64,000 bases of DNA from contig NZ_JANHDO010000003.1 in NCBI RefSeq assembly GCF_024494575.1, positions 1-64,000 on the forward strand, in the 5' to 3' direction. The notes beneath the pieces are model-generated. The model did no database searches. It saw only the letters and a list, made by a program, of their open reading frames with translations, and was not told the DNA's origin. Positions 44,296 to 53,420 of the stretch are shown one piece after another. Positions within the stretch are counted from its first letter, which is position 1, and every line of letters starts with the position of its first letter. The position numbers were made by a program, and so were the translations under genes. The DNA comes from Halorubrum salinum. Lineage in GTDB: Archaea; Halobacteriota; Halobacteria; Halobacteriales; Haloferacaceae.

Positions 44296-45221
44296 TGGCG
44301 GGCGCGACGAGACCCACGACGGTTCGAGAGCGCGTGAGCGACGCGGACGTCTCGGCCGGTCGGCTCCTCCTCGTCGCGGCCGGCGTGCTGTTCTGGGGCT
44401 GGCTCCTCGTCAGCTGGGTCAACCGGTGGCTGGGCGGCGTCGTCGTCCCCGTCGGCGATCCGCTCGTCGCGCCGGGGCTCGTCGAGGGGGCACTCGCCTC
44501 GCTCCCAGCGCTCGCGACGTACGCGAGCGACGCCGCCTTCGTCGTCCAACTCACGCCGAACCTCGCGCAGGGCACGTGGCTCACGGTCGTCATCACCGGC
44601 GTGAGCCTCGTCGTCGGTTTCTTCCTCGCCGTCCCCCTGGCGGTGGCCCGCGTGTACGGTCGGTTCTCGGCGTGGCTCTCGCTCGCGTACACGGAGCTAC
44701 TGCGTGGCACGCCGCTTCTCGCCCAGCTGTTCGTGCTGTACTACGGACTGAACCTCGGTCGATACGTTCCCGGCGCGCTCTCGGGCGTGTTCCCGCGCGA
44801 CGTCGTCTGGGTCGCCATCCTCGGGTTCACTCTCAACGGGGCCGCGTATCAGGCGGAGTACATCCGCGGCGCGGTCGAGAGCGTCGACGAGGGACAGATC
44901 ACCGCGGGACGGGCGATCGGCCTCTCGAAGGTTGAGTCCATCTATCACGTCGTGCTCCCGCAGGCGCTGCGGTACGCCATCCCTTCCTGGACGAACGAGT
45001 TCGTCTACCTGATCAAGTACTCGTCGCTCGCGGCGTTCATCACGGTCCCGGAGCTCTACTACCGTGCCGACCAGGTCGCCTCCGAGACGTTTCGGTACAC
45101 GCTCATCTTCGTCGTGACCGGCGCGATGTATCTCGCCCTCGTGATCACGGCCTCGAAACTGATGGAGCGCGTCGACGACCGCGTCGCGATCCCCGGACTC
45201 GGGGCCGCTCGGGAGCGGTGA
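44295..45221 (+). CDS. ABC transporter permease (polar amino acid family), second
   Basis: This 308-residue permease has a membrane helix near residues 20-45 followed by the five-helix core. The EAA loop is AGRAIGLSKVESIYHVVLPQALRYAIP and differs from that of the first permease. Two different permeases in one operon argue for a heterodimeric channel. The N-terminal helix and a loop of about 40 residues are extra relative to the bacterial HisM/HisQ family. Sequence ends GAARER. Confidence 0.92.
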   Translation: MAGATRPTTVRERVSDADVSAGRLLLVAAGVLFWGWLLVSWVNRWLGGVVVPVGDPLVAPGLVEGALASLPALATYASDAAFVVQLTPNLAQGTWLTVVITGVSLVVGFFLAVPLAVARVYGRFSAWLSLAYTELLRGTPLLAQLFVLYYGLNLGRYVPGALSGVFPRDVVWVAILGFTLNGAAYQAEYIRGAVESVDEGQITAGRAIGLSKVESIYHVVLPQALRYAIPSWTNEFVYLIKYSSLAAFITVPELYYRADQVASETFRYTLIFVVTGAMYLALVITASKLMERVDDRVAIPGLGAARER

Positions 45222-45293
45222 CTCCTCTCGCCATCGTGTTATTCGAGAAAGATTTAATATCCTACATTGAGCGTTGCGATCGTGTGCCACTCG

Positions 45294-46448
45294 ATGGAGC
45301 GGCGACCCGGGATCGCGTATCGCCGCCCCGACGGCGATCCGGACCGGTTCGTCGTCGAGAGCGTCGGCGAGTCGGGGCTCGACCCTGCGGTGCTCCCGCA
45401 GACCGGGTGGTCGGAGGCAGTTGCAGACGCGGACGCCGACCGATTTCACGCCGCTCTCGGTGAGGAACGGGTCGACGTCGCCTACCGTCTCGAGGTCGAC
45501 GACGCGGAGACGTGGGTTCACGAGCGCGCTGCCCGCGACGGGCGTGGCAACCTCGTCGGCTACCTCTTCACCGCCGGCGACCGCGTCGAGCGCAACCGGC
45601 AGCTCGAACGACAGCGTGAGCGCCTCGAAGAGTTCGCGAGCGTCGTCTCACACGACCTTCGCAACCCCCTCTCCGTCGCGGTCGGCAACGTCGAACTGGC
45701 GATGGAGTTCGAGGGAGACGCCAGTACGGACCGACTCGACCGCGCGCTCGACGCGCTCGATTGGATGGACGACCTCATCTCCGATCTGCTCGCTCTCGCC
45801 CGCGAGGGGCGGTCCGTCGAGGGGACCACGCCGGAAGACCTCACCGCCGTCGTCGAAGAGGCGTGGCGGACCGTCGCCCCCGGCGCGGACGCGAGGCTCG
45901 TCGTCACGGGCCCGCTGCCGCGCATCGAATGCGACAGACGCCGCCTCCGGCAGGCGCTAGAGAACCTCTTTCATAACGCGCTCGAACACGGCACCGACGC
46001 CGATGTGGCCGGCGACGACTTCGCCGACCCCGAGGGACGCGACACGTTCGACGACCGATCCGTCCCGCCCGGCACGTTCACCGACGCGGCCGACGGCGAC
46101 GTCGTCTCTGACGCACGGGAGGACTCGTCCGTGCGTGCGGGTGCGGACGACCCGGCGGTTCAGGTGTTCGTCGGCCGACTCGACGGCGGATTCTACGTCG
46201 CGGACGACGGAGACGGGATCGATCCCGCAGACCGCGACTCCGTGTTCGAACCGGGGCATACGACCGCCGAGGGGGGGACGGGCTTCGGGCTCGCTATCGT
46301 CGACAGAATCGCACAAGCCCACGGCTGGGAGGTCACGCTCACAGAGAGCCGGACGGGCGGGGCGCGCTTCGAGTTCGACGGCGTCAGCGTGCTCGGCGCG
46401 GATCCGCCTCTCGACGCGGGCGACACCGGGAGCGACGACGCGACCTGA
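45294..46448 (+). CDS. Soluble sensor histidine kinase (PAS, HisKA, HATPase) with an acidic insert
   Basis: This 384-residue kinase has a short PAS-like N-terminus (about 1-95), a HisKA box (FASVVSHDLRNPLSVAVG, His120) and an ATPase. Between the N box (LENLFHNALEHG) and G1 (VADDGDGI) lies an acidic, probably disordered insert of about 60 residues; the final GFGLAIVDRIAQAHGWE is normal. It has no membrane segment. A TTTAATAT box at 45252-45259 is 35-42 nt upstream of the ATG, which supports the start at 45294 and a short leader. No regulator is adjacent. Confidence 0.9.
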   Translation: MERRPGIAYRRPDGDPDRFVVESVGESGLDPAVLPQTGWSEAVADADADRFHAALGEERVDVAYRLEVDDAETWVHERAARDGRGNLVGYLFTAGDRVERNRQLERQRERLEEFASVVSHDLRNPLSVAVGNVELAMEFEGDASTDRLDRALDALDWMDDLISDLLALAREGRSVEGTTPEDLTAVVEEAWRTVAPGADARLVVTGPLPRIECDRRRLRQALENLFHNALEHGTDADVAGDDFADPEGRDTFDDRSVPPGTFTDAADGDVVSDAREDSSVRAGADDPAVQVFVGRLDGGFYVADDGDGIDPADRDSVFEPGHTTAEGGTGFGLAIVDRIAQAHGWEVTLTESRTGGARFEFDGVSVLGADPPLDAGDTGSDDAT

Positions 46449-46457
46449 TCGACGCGG

Positions 46458-47969
46458 TCACAGAAAGTCGCCGAGCCCCGCCTGTCCGTCGTCGTCTTCG
46501 GCGTCGCTCGCGTTACCGTCGGCGTCGACCGTGTCGGTTCCGTCCTCGCGTCCCGTCTCGCCCCGGCCGTCACCGGTATCTGCGTCTCCGGCGTCACCGT
46601 CCACGGTCTCGTCACCGCGTTCACCGACGGGAGAGACGGAGTCGGTGCTCGCGGCGAACGCGCCCCCCGCGTTGTCTTCCAGTCGGTCGTCACGAAGCGA
46701 CTGTGCGTCCTCGACTATCGACTCCACCTTGTTCGTCGACTCGCCGGAGCCGGTGACGAAGGCGACGCCCGTCTCGTCGAGGTCGTACGCGGCCGCCATC
46801 GCGACGGTCAGCTCTCGGGGCTTGCAGTGGTGCGTGATCGACTGTAAGAACGGGAGCACCTCTCTGCGGGCGGTGGCGACGCTGCAGCCGCTCGCTGCCG
46901 CGATCCGCCCCACCACCTCGTCGGCCGTCGCGTCCGAGGAACTCCAGAACTGCGGGCGGCCGTACCGCGTCCATCCGCCTTTGGTCTCGTCGCGCGCGGC
47001 GGCGACGCCCGCGGCCGCGTTGTCGGTCGCGTACCGCCAGTACGAGTAGTTCTGTGTGGCGCGCACGCGCCCGAGCCACACGTCGGCGTTCGCGAGGAAG
47101 TCGTACGCCCGAACCGCCTCGCGGGCGTCGTACACGTCGAGGACGTTGTTCTCGATCCACTTCGTGAGATCGTCGGGCGTCTCGTCGACGGCGTACGCCG
47201 ACTGGAGCGCCTCCTCGGCGGACTCCTCTTTGAGCACCGCATCGAGGAACGGGAAGAGTCCGAGCGCCTTGTCGCGGTCCCCGGTCACCACGTCGTCGAC
47301 GGTGATCGCGTCGCGCCCCTCGGCCGCCGCCTGCAGGTCGTTGACCGCGCCGCGGAGGTCACCGCGATTCCGCTCGGCGATCTCCGAGAGCGCGTCGGAC
47401 TCGAACTCGATCGCCTCCTTCCGACAGATATCTCGGAGCACGGGAACGATAGACCGAGCGGAGACGTCGCGGAACTCGATCTCTTGGGTGGCGTTGCGGA
47501 GCCCGCGAGACATGTCGTAGTAGTCGTTGGCGATGAGGACGATCGGCTGGCCGGACTCTTTCACCAGCTCCGTGATCGCGCTCGCGCCGCCGCGGTCGTA
47601 GTTGCCGTGGATGTTGTCCGCCTCGTCCAAAACGACGAGCTGGCGCGAGGCCGTGTCGCCCCCGGCTGCGCCGCCGCCGGCCGCGCTCCCGCCGAGGGTC
47701 GCGTTGCGGGCGGCCCGCCCCGCGAACCGTTCGATGATGTCGGCGGTGCGCTGGTCCGAGGCGTTCAGCTCGACCGTCTCCCAGCCCATGTCGTTCGCGA
47801 GCGCGTGCGCCGCGCTCGTCTTGCCGACGCCGGGGCTCCCGTGGAGCACGACCGCCTCCCGGTGGTCGTCCCACGAGCGCGCCCACTCCTCGAACGCGTC
47901 GCGAGCCTTGTCGTTGCCGCGGACCTCGGAGAGCGTGCGCGGGCGATACGTTTCGGTCCAGTCGGCCAT
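46458..47969 (-). CDS. rfcL: Replication factor C large subunit
   Basis: This 503-residue clamp-loader subunit puts PCNA onto primed DNA. Walker A is GSPGVGKTSAAHAL, Walker B LVVLDEADNIHG, and sensor 1 IVLIANDYYDMSRGLRN. An acidic linker (about 430-490) precedes a terminal PIP-type box QAGLGDFL, which binds PCNA. The N-terminal WTETYRPRTLSEVRGND is the usual RFC start, so the ATG at 47969 was chosen. No intein is present. The neighbouring HTH protein lies upstream on the same strand. Confidence 0.97.
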   Translation of the reverse strand: MADWTETYRPRTLSEVRGNDKARDAFEEWARSWDDHREAVVLHGSPGVGKTSAAHALANDMGWETVELNASDQRTADIIERFAGRAARNATLGGSAAGGGAAGGDTASRQLVVLDEADNIHGNYDRGGASAITELVKESGQPIVLIANDYYDMSRGLRNATQEIEFRDVSARSIVPVLRDICRKEAIEFESDALSEIAERNRGDLRGAVNDLQAAAEGRDAITVDDVVTGDRDKALGLFPFLDAVLKEESAEEALQSAYAVDETPDDLTKWIENNVLDVYDAREAVRAYDFLANADVWLGRVRATQNYSYWRYATDNAAAGVAAARDETKGGWTRYGRPQFWSSSDATADEVVGRIAAASGCSVATARREVLPFLQSITHHCKPRELTVAMAAAYDLDETGVAFVTGSGESTNKVESIVEDAQSLRDDRLEDNAGGAFAASTDSVSPVGERGDETVDGDAGDADTGDGRGETGREDGTDTVDADGNASDAEDDDGQAGLGDFL

Positions 47970-48137
47970 CACCGGCGGTACGCGAGTGCGGCGTTTAGTG
48001 GTTCCGGAGCGGTCTGCCCGGCCGTCTATACCGGTAGTCCGCCGTCTGCGGCGTTTCGTCGCGTCGGGGCACACCTCCGCGCGAACGCGAGAACGTCCGG
48101 TCGTCCTCGTCGTCCGGGCCGTCGATCCCTATCGCAC

Positions 48138-48944
48138 CTATTTCGGGGGCGAGCTCGACGGAAGCGAGCCGGTGCGGTCCGGTTTCGCGAGTCGACGAGC
48201 GGCCGCCGCGGAGACCGTCACGCGCCCGTCGCCGACGCTCACGGGCTCGCCGGTCACGTCGGCCAACACGTCGCGGAGGGCGTCGAGATACGCGCGCGAC
48301 CGGTCTTCCTGAATGACTCGCGTGTCTTTCGTCTCGTACGTGAGCGCGCGGTGGCCGACGTAGATCCGGACGAACGACTCGCGGAACGGTTTCGGCACGT
48401 CCCACACGACCTGCGGGAACGAGTCGAGCCCCGCCTTCTCTCCGACCGGGGCACCGATCGCGACGAGGCACCGACCGAGCACCGATGCGTCGGCGGCCGG
48501 AACCACCTCCGTCGCGCGGTTGTCTACGTCGGAGTTGCGGGTGAGAATACCGATACCGAGCGCCTCGAAGACCGAGCGCACCTCATCGGTCGTCACCGAG
48601 TCGTCGACGGTTATCGCCGGAACGAACGTGTCGTTGATGCTGCCGCCCGCGAGGACGTGTGCGAGGAGGTCGACGAACGCGGCAGTGGTCGCCTCGTCGG
48701 GGTCGAGCCAGCCGTGACCGATCGCCGTCTGGATACCTCGGACCGAGTCAGGCATCCCGCCGTCGAGCCACCCTCGAACGCGGCTCGGTGGGAGATCGAG
48801 AGCGCTGCCCACGCGCGTTCGGCCGTGGTTCGGGTGTTCTGCGGCGTACTCGCGGACGCGGCGATAGTCGAGGACTTTCTGCCACGGGTCGGGGTACTCG
48901 CGGTCGCTGTAGGTCCGAGCGAGGGCCTGCGCCGTGGGGTACAT
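48138..48944 (-). CDS. HTH protein with LAGLIDADG-like core (possible domesticated endonuclease fold)
   Basis: This 268-residue protein has an N-terminal helical/HTH part (YRRVREYAAEHPNHGRTRVG, LPPSRVRGWLDGGMP). The middle contains FVDLLAHVLAGGSIND followed by FVPAITVDD and FEALGIGILTRNSD, and then VLGRCLVAIGAPVGEKAGLD with PKPFRESFVRIYVGHR. This alternation resembles a LAGLIDADG endonuclease fold, but the catalytic acids are lacking (GG and VGH replace DG). A dead, DNA-binding relative as in bacterial WhiA would fit. The ATG at 48944 was chosen over an upstream GTG. It lies 168 nt upstream of rfcL on the same strand. The family call is uncertain. Confidence 0.6.
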   Translation of the reverse strand: MYPTAQALARTYSDREYPDPWQKVLDYRRVREYAAEHPNHGRTRVGSALDLPPSRVRGWLDGGMPDSVRGIQTAIGHGWLDPDEATTAAFVDLLAHVLAGGSINDTFVPAITVDDSVTTDEVRSVFEALGIGILTRNSDVDNRATEVVPAADASVLGRCLVAIGAPVGEKAGLDSFPQVVWDVPKPFRESFVRIYVGHRALTYETKDTRVIQEDRSRAYLDALRDVLADVTGEPVSVGDGRVTVSAAAARRLAKPDRTGSLPSSSPPK

Positions 48945-49116
48945 ACCCACGAATCGAATCAGTGACACCTTGAACGTAGCGGGATGGTTTTCAACGCTGA
49001 GATTTTGGCCAACACGTACATATACCAGATTCGCGTAGCATCAAGTAGCCAGCAACCCGACGGACGCGACCGCGGTAGGTCGTACTCGCGTCTTCGGCCG
49101 ACGCTGGGTGCAAACC

Positions 49117-49584
49117 ATGAAACTATTCAACCAAAACACAGCGGACGACCGCGCCGTGAGTCCTGTTATCGGAGTTATACTTATGGTCGCAATCACTGTC
49201 ATCCTCGCGGCCGTCATCGGGACCTTCGTGCTCGGTCTGGGCGATCAGCTAGGTGATACTGCGCCGCAGGCGAGCTTCGGGATTGACGACGTTTCCACAG
49301 ATGCGGCTAATAATAATGTCACTTTCACCCTCACAAAAACTGGTGGACAGGATCTTGAGGCAGCCGATCTGACTCTATCGGTTGAAGGTGCCCGTTCGGA
49401 TACAGACATCACCGACGGGAGCCATCTGGATTCACCGACATGGCAAACGGGCCAATCTGTAGACTTTACTGATGAGCCCGCTGGTGGATCCATCTCCTTC
49501 GCATCGGGCGATCGTCTTACGATCCGCGTGATCCACGAGCCGTCTGGTAACGCGATCTACTCAACGACAATCACAGCCGAGTAA
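49117..49584 (+). CDS. Type IV pilin (PilA-like)
   Basis: This 155-residue pilin has a short charged leader ending in DDRAVSPVIGVILMVAITV. This is the haloarchaeal H-domain motif, cut by PibD before the hydrophobic helix (to about residue 40). The mature part is a Thr/Asp-rich beta domain ending TTITAE. It would assemble into adhesion pili. Codon use is AT-richer than the neighbours, for example runs of AAT and ACT. The start is the ATG at 49117. The gene sits between the HTH gene and tRNA-Pro. Confidence 0.92.
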   Translation: MKLFNQNTADDRAVSPVIGVILMVAITVILAAVIGTFVLGLGDQLGDTAPQASFGIDDVSTDAANNNVTFTLTKTGGQDLEAADLTLSVEGARSDTDITDGSHLDSPTWQTGQSVDFTDEPAGGSISFASGDRLTIRVIHEPSGNAIYSTTITAE

Positions 49585-49912
49585 TCTACGTCTAAATTTA
49601 TTTTCGCCGGCTTTCTATTTGAGTCCAGTACCGCAACCCAAACACATCGGTGTTGAACTGTTGGATCGTTACGGGGTCCAATTCATCGCGAGCAGTGCGG
49701 ATATTTTCTTCAGACTGAATCAAGTGCGCGAGAGTCACAAGTCGATCAGGACATAGAACTCCCATAACTGACTCCGGTTACGTCGGTACTCCTCCGATGA
49801 GAGGGGCGTCGGCTACTACCGCCCCAAAATTGGTTGACTGTCGTGGAAAACTGAGCCGCAAGCATGTGTCTCGACGGGCAGATGTTTCTGACGAAAAGTG
49901 TTTTATTTTGAG
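49585..49912. other. AT-richer spacer with decayed-gene fragments next to tRNA-Pro
   Basis: This is a 328-nt region of lower GC than the window. It contains no full gene but two overlapping minus-strand fragments that suggest a broken gene (see separate entry). T-rich stretches are present near 49600 and 49900. Confidence 0.5.
49598..49765 (-). pseudogene. Decayed or very small gene fragment
   Basis: The minus strand encodes 55 codons from an ATG at 49765: MGVLCPDRLVTLAHLIQSEE, then NIRTARDELDPVTIQQF and a basic end (ESRRK) before TAA. The composition is protein-like, with hydrophobic and charged alternation. A second frame just upstream reads SSEEYRRNRSQLWEFYVLID before a stop, so the two could be one gene broken by a frameshift. 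I do not recognise the family. It may also be a random frame. Confidence 0.3.
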
Positions 49913-49983
49913 TGGGACCGCTGAGAGTCGAACTCAGGTCCTACGGACCCCATCCGCAGAGGATACCACTACCCCACGGTCCC
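49913..49983 (-). tRNA. tRNA-Pro (GGG)
   Basis: The minus strand folds into a cloverleaf with acceptor strands GGGACCG and CGGTCCC, anticodon arm TGCGG, ATGGGGT, CCGTA with anticodon GGG, and T loop TTCGACT. The discriminator is A. CCA is not encoded. The gene borders the AT-richer pilin locus. Confidence 0.95.
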
Positions 49984-50073
49984 GTGCTGCATTCGGAGAC
50001 ATGAGTGTCCGGTAATTAAGAACTTCGTTTCACGTGTCGCTTCGGCCCACGGCCGTCCGTCGTCGTCCCGTGA

Positions 50074-51054
50074 TCAGACGAGCACGCGCTCTATCGAGAC
50101 GACGGTCCCGGACTCGGCGTCGGGGTCGCCGACGATCCGGCCGAGACACACCGCGGCACCGTCGGGCGTGAAACAGGCAACGAGGGGGCTCTCGTCGGCG
50201 TGACCGCCCGGTTCCTGATTTTCAGCGGCTGCGTTCTCGGCGTCGTCGTCGACGCCGATGACGCCGGGCGCGTAGACGGGGGCACCGGTCGCAACGTTTC
50301 GCGCCGCCGACGGCGCGATGGTGACCCCGGGGAGGTGACCCAGCGCGTCCTCGGCCGGCCGGACGACCTCGCGGAGGAGCGTCTCGTCGCCCTCTTCGGC
50401 CCACGCGAGCGCGTCGACGAGGTCCTGCAGGGTGCAGAGATCGCGGTCGTCGAACGGATCGGTCGCGGTCCGGCGGAGGTGTCCCATGTGTGCGCCCACG
50501 CCGGTCGCGAGTCCGATGTCGTGACACAGCTTTCGGACGTACGTGCCGGACTCACACCGGATCCGGAGCAGCACCTGTCGGCCGTCGATCGCTAACACGT
50601 CGAGGTCGTCGATGGTCCGGCTGCGGAGCCGCCGCGTAACCGCGCTCTTTCGCGGCGGCTTCTGGTATATCTCCGCTTCGAACTCGGCGACGACGTCGCG
50701 GAAGTCGTCCGGCGCGTCGGCGTGAAGCTCCAACACCGCGACGTACTCTTTTCTCCCTTCGAGAAACACCTGTGCGGCTCGAGTCGCGGTGCCGGTGAGC
50801 GCGGGGAGACACCCGGTGACCTTGGGATCGAGGGTACCCGAGTGTGCGACGCCGTCTATCGGCTCGCCCTCGGGATCGAGCGCGGAGAGGCCCTCGTTGA
50901 TCGCGTCTCGTATCCACGCTGAGACTTGATGCGAGGAGGGTCCGGCTGGCTTGTCGAGGTTGACGACACCGAACCGGAGGAGCTCCGGGACCGTTCGGTC
51001 CTCGGGCGGGGTGCGAAGCGGCGTGCGGTCCGCGTCGGCTGGGTCACTGGGCAT
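50074..51054 (-). CDS. truB: tRNA/rRNA pseudouridine synthase Cbf5 (TruB family)
   Basis: This 326-residue protein is the catalytic subunit of the box H/ACA pseudouridine synthase and also acts on tRNA U55. The catalytic Asp is in VAHSGTLDPKVTGCLP, with GRKEYVAVLELHAD and YQKPPRKSAV following. The active-site region IRCESGTYVRKLCHD and the C-terminal PUA domain (ESPLVACFTPDGAAVCLG) are present. An acidic insert of about 25 residues lies in the PUA part. It lies 24 nt downstream of cmk and is likely co-transcribed. Confidence 0.96.
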   Translation of the reverse strand: MPSDPADADRTPLRTPPEDRTVPELLRFGVVNLDKPAGPSSHQVSAWIRDAINEGLSALDPEGEPIDGVAHSGTLDPKVTGCLPALTGTATRAAQVFLEGRKEYVAVLELHADAPDDFRDVVAEFEAEIYQKPPRKSAVTRRLRSRTIDDLDVLAIDGRQVLLRIRCESGTYVRKLCHDIGLATGVGAHMGHLRRTATDPFDDRDLCTLQDLVDALAWAEEGDETLLREVVRPAEDALGHLPGVTIAPSAARNVATGAPVYAPGVIGVDDDAENAAAENQEPGGHADESPLVACFTPDGAAVCLGRIVGDPDAESGTVVSIERVLV

Positions 51055-51078
51055 GGTTCGATATCAGTTCGAGCGGTC

Positions 51079-51657
51079 TCAAAACTCGTAGTCGACGCCG
51101 TCGATCGGTGCCTTCCCCTCGTCGTCGTCGGGGTCGTACGCCTCGACCGTCGCGACGAGCACGTCGATGAAGCGCTCGGGTCCCCAACGGGCGGTGTTGT
51201 AGGCGGCGTCGTAGATGGAGAGGTCGTCGATGTCGATGTCGTAGTACTCCAAGTATCGCTTCCGCTCGGAGGCTTCACGGCGCTCCGTCTCGGCTTTCGC
51301 GCGCTCGACCGGCTTGTCCTCCCGGTCGGCGATCCGCTCTGCGCGGACGGCGACGGGCGCGTCGAACCAGAAGCGGAAGTCGGCCGCGTCGGCGGAGAGC
51401 CACCCGGCCAGCCGCGATTCGAGGACCACGTCGTCGCGGGTCGTAGCGATCTCGTGGAGCCGACGGTCGAGATCGCGGTCTATCTGCGGATCCTCCTCGG
51501 CGAACTCGTTGAACTCGACCGGCGTCATGTCGCGTTCGGCCGCCATCTCGCGGAAGATGTCGCCGCCGGAGACGTGACCGAGGCCGAGGCGATCGGCGAG
51601 CGCCGTGGCGTTCGTGCTCTTCCCGCTTCCCGGCGGGCCGGAGACGGTGATCAACAT
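51079..51657 (-). CDS. cmk: Cytidylate kinase
   Basis: This 192-residue enzyme phosphorylates CMP and dCMP. The P-loop is [12 protein letters not shown], the CMP-binding helix region has [14 protein letters not shown], and the conserved [11 protein letters not shown] and ERIADRED follow. The archaeal short form of the family is seen. It precedes cbf5, an order common in archaea. Confidence 0.95.
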   Translation of the reverse strand: MLITVSGPPGSGKSTNATALADRLGLGHVSGGDIFREMAAERDMTPVEFNEFAEEDPQIDRDLDRRLHEIATTRDDVVLESRLAGWLSADAADFRFWFDAPVAVRAERIADREDKPVERAKAETERREASERKRYLEYYDIDIDDLSIYDAAYNTARWGPERFIDVLVATVEAYDPDDDEGKAPIDGVDYEF

Positions 51658-51739
51658 ATCGCTACTCCGCGGGTATCGTTCAAAACGGTTGTCGTTCGGC
51701 GCTCGCGGGGAGTGCGGCCACCGCCACGAACCCCGGCGG

Positions 51740-51994
51740 CTACTGGTCCCGAGTCGCCGCAGTCATCGACCACACGGCGACGAGCCCGAGGAGGACGGCG
51801 GGAATCAGCGGAAGCGCGAGATACGTCTGGAAAAACGAGAACCCGAGCGCGCCGGCGGCATACGGGTACACGTAGATGATCCCGGGGATGACGAGGACGC
51901 AGGTGAAAAGCACCGCTGTCAGCGCCCACCCCTTTCGTCCGAACCCGTCTGCGTCGGGTTCGCTTACGGCGTCGGCGTCGGGATCAGATTTCAC
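51740..51994 (-). CDS. Small two-helix membrane protein, function unknown
   Basis: This 84-residue protein has an acidic N-terminus and two transmembrane helices ([21 protein letters not shown] and [19 protein letters not shown]). The start is GTG and overlaps the end of the dehydrogenase by 11 nt, which argues for coupled translation. No family is recognised. It is upstream of cmk by 82 nt. Confidence 0.75.
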   Translation of the reverse strand: MKSDPDADAVSEPDADGFGRKGWALTAVLFTCVLVIPGIIYVYPYAAGALGFSFFQTYLALPLIPAVLLGLVAVWSMTAATRDQ

Positions 51995-53024
51995 TATCGG
52001 GTTTTACCACCACTTTGCCAAAGCCCTCACGGTTCTCGATCAGTTCGTGCGCGCGGGCGGCCTCGCTCATCGGGAGCACCTCGCGCACGCGCGGCTCGAA
52101 GGTCCCGTCCCAGACCAGCTGTAACACGTCGTCGACCTCGCCGGGGGTCGCCATCGTCGAACCGATCACAGACAGCTGGTTCCAGAAGATCCGGTTGAGC
52201 CCTGCGCCCGGGTTCGGGCCGGTCGTCGCGCCACACGTGACGAGTCGACCTCCCTTCGCCATCGACTTCAGCGAGTCGGGGTACGTCGCCTCGCCGATGT
52301 GGTCGACCACGACGTCGACTCCGCGTTTCCCCGTTAACTCGGCGATCTCGTCCGCGAAGTCGTTCGCCTCGTAATCGATGACGTGGTCGGCCCCGCAGTC
52401 TTCGGCGTGCGAGAGCTTCTCCTCCGTAGAGGCGGTCGCGAACACCTCACAGCCCGCGTGGTCCGCGATCTGTACCGCGGCGTGCCCGACACCGCCAGAC
52501 GCGCCGAGGACGAGCACCTTCTCGCCCGCATCGAGTTCGGCCCGCGTGTGGAGCATCCGCCACGCGGTCTGGAAGACGAGCGAGGCGGACCCGGCGACCT
52601 CCCAGTCGACGCCCGACGGGACGGGAACGAGATTCTCTGCGGGCACCGCGGCCTTCTCGGCGTGGACGCCGCGGACGTGCTCGCCGATGATGTGGAACGA
52701 CGCGCAAAGCGACTCCTCGCCGCTTCGACAGAACTCGCACTCGCCGCAGGAGACACCGGCGCTCACGGCCACGTGGTCACCCGGCTCGAAGCGCGTCACG
52801 CCGTCGCCGACGGCCTCCACGACGCCCGCCGCGTCGCTGCCGGGGATGTGCGGCATCTCTAAGTCGACGCCCGGCAGCCCGCGTCGCGTCCAGATGTCGA
52901 GGTGGTTCAGCGCGCCGGCTTTGACGTCGACGAGGACCTCGCCGCGGCCGGGCTCTGGGTCCGGAAACTCGCCGTACTCGATCACGTCGCGGTCGCCGTG
53001 GGAATCGAACTGAACTGCTTGCAT
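51984..53024 (-). CDS. Zinc-type medium-chain dehydrogenase/reductase
   Basis: This 346-residue protein has the structural-zinc loop (SCGECEFCRSGEESLC), the catalytic-site start (PHIPGSDAAGVVEAVGDGVT) and the nucleotide-binding VLGASGGVGHAAVQI. The Cys of the catalytic zinc site is not present at the usual position near residue 40 (NHLDIWTRRGLP), so it may be a quinone-reductase or zeta-crystallin-like member. It reduces an unknown carbonyl or quinone with NAD(P)H. The ATG at 53024 was chosen from MQAVQFDSHGD. Confidence 0.9.
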   Translation of the reverse strand: MQAVQFDSHGDRDVIEYGEFPDPEPGRGEVLVDVKAGALNHLDIWTRRGLPGVDLEMPHIPGSDAAGVVEAVGDGVTRFEPGDHVAVSAGVSCGECEFCRSGEESLCASFHIIGEHVRGVHAEKAAVPAENLVPVPSGVDWEVAGSASLVFQTAWRMLHTRAELDAGEKVLVLGASGGVGHAAVQIADHAGCEVFATASTEEKLSHAEDCGADHVIDYEANDFADEIAELTGKRGVDVVVDHIGEATYPDSLKSMAKGGRLVTCGATTGPNPGAGLNRIFWNQLSVIGSTMATPGEVDDVLQLVWDGTFEPRVREVLPMSEAARAHELIENREGFGKVVVKPDSEI

Positions 53025-53277
53025 ACCGTCTCCCACCCGCGGCACCCACTAAACAGTACGCCAACCGGCTGTGATTTCGTCTCACGGCACAGTCCATCGC
53101 ATGGCACACCCCACTGCACGTCACACTTTATCGCACGTCACACCGTCTCACCCGTGCGATCTGGACGCATTCACCCGCTGTTTTCGTGATGTTTAAGTAC
53201 CGAAGGCGGGACCGTACGGATGCACGAACTGCAGGGGTACCGGGCCCCGAGTCCGAGAGGGCGATGATACGACGCGA
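53025..53277. other. Promoter region of the tRNA-Ser/ribosomal operon
   Basis: This spacer has no gene. The direct repeat GCACGTCACAC occurs twice near 53116-53143. A TTTAAGTAC element at about 53190 is a fair TATA box for the tRNA-Ser transcript. Confidence 0.5.
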
Positions 53278-53363
53278 GTTGCGGTAGCCAAGCCTGGCCC
53301 AAGGCGCAGGGTTGCTAACTCTGTGGCGTCACTGCCTCCGGGGTTCGAATCCCCGCCGCAACG
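53278..53363 (+). tRNA. tRNA-Ser (GCU)
   Basis: This is a class II tRNA with a long variable arm. Acceptor strands GTTGCGG and CCGCAAC, anticodon arm CAGGG, TTGCTAA, CTCTG with anticodon GCT, T loop TTCGAAT, and discriminator G, which fits Ser. It lies 57 nt before the S13 gene and is expected to be read with it. Confidence 0.96.
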
Positions 53364-53420
53364 CTCGAACGGACCGAGTACCGCCGGAATCGCGCCGGCA
53401 GGGCTCACCACAACCAACAC

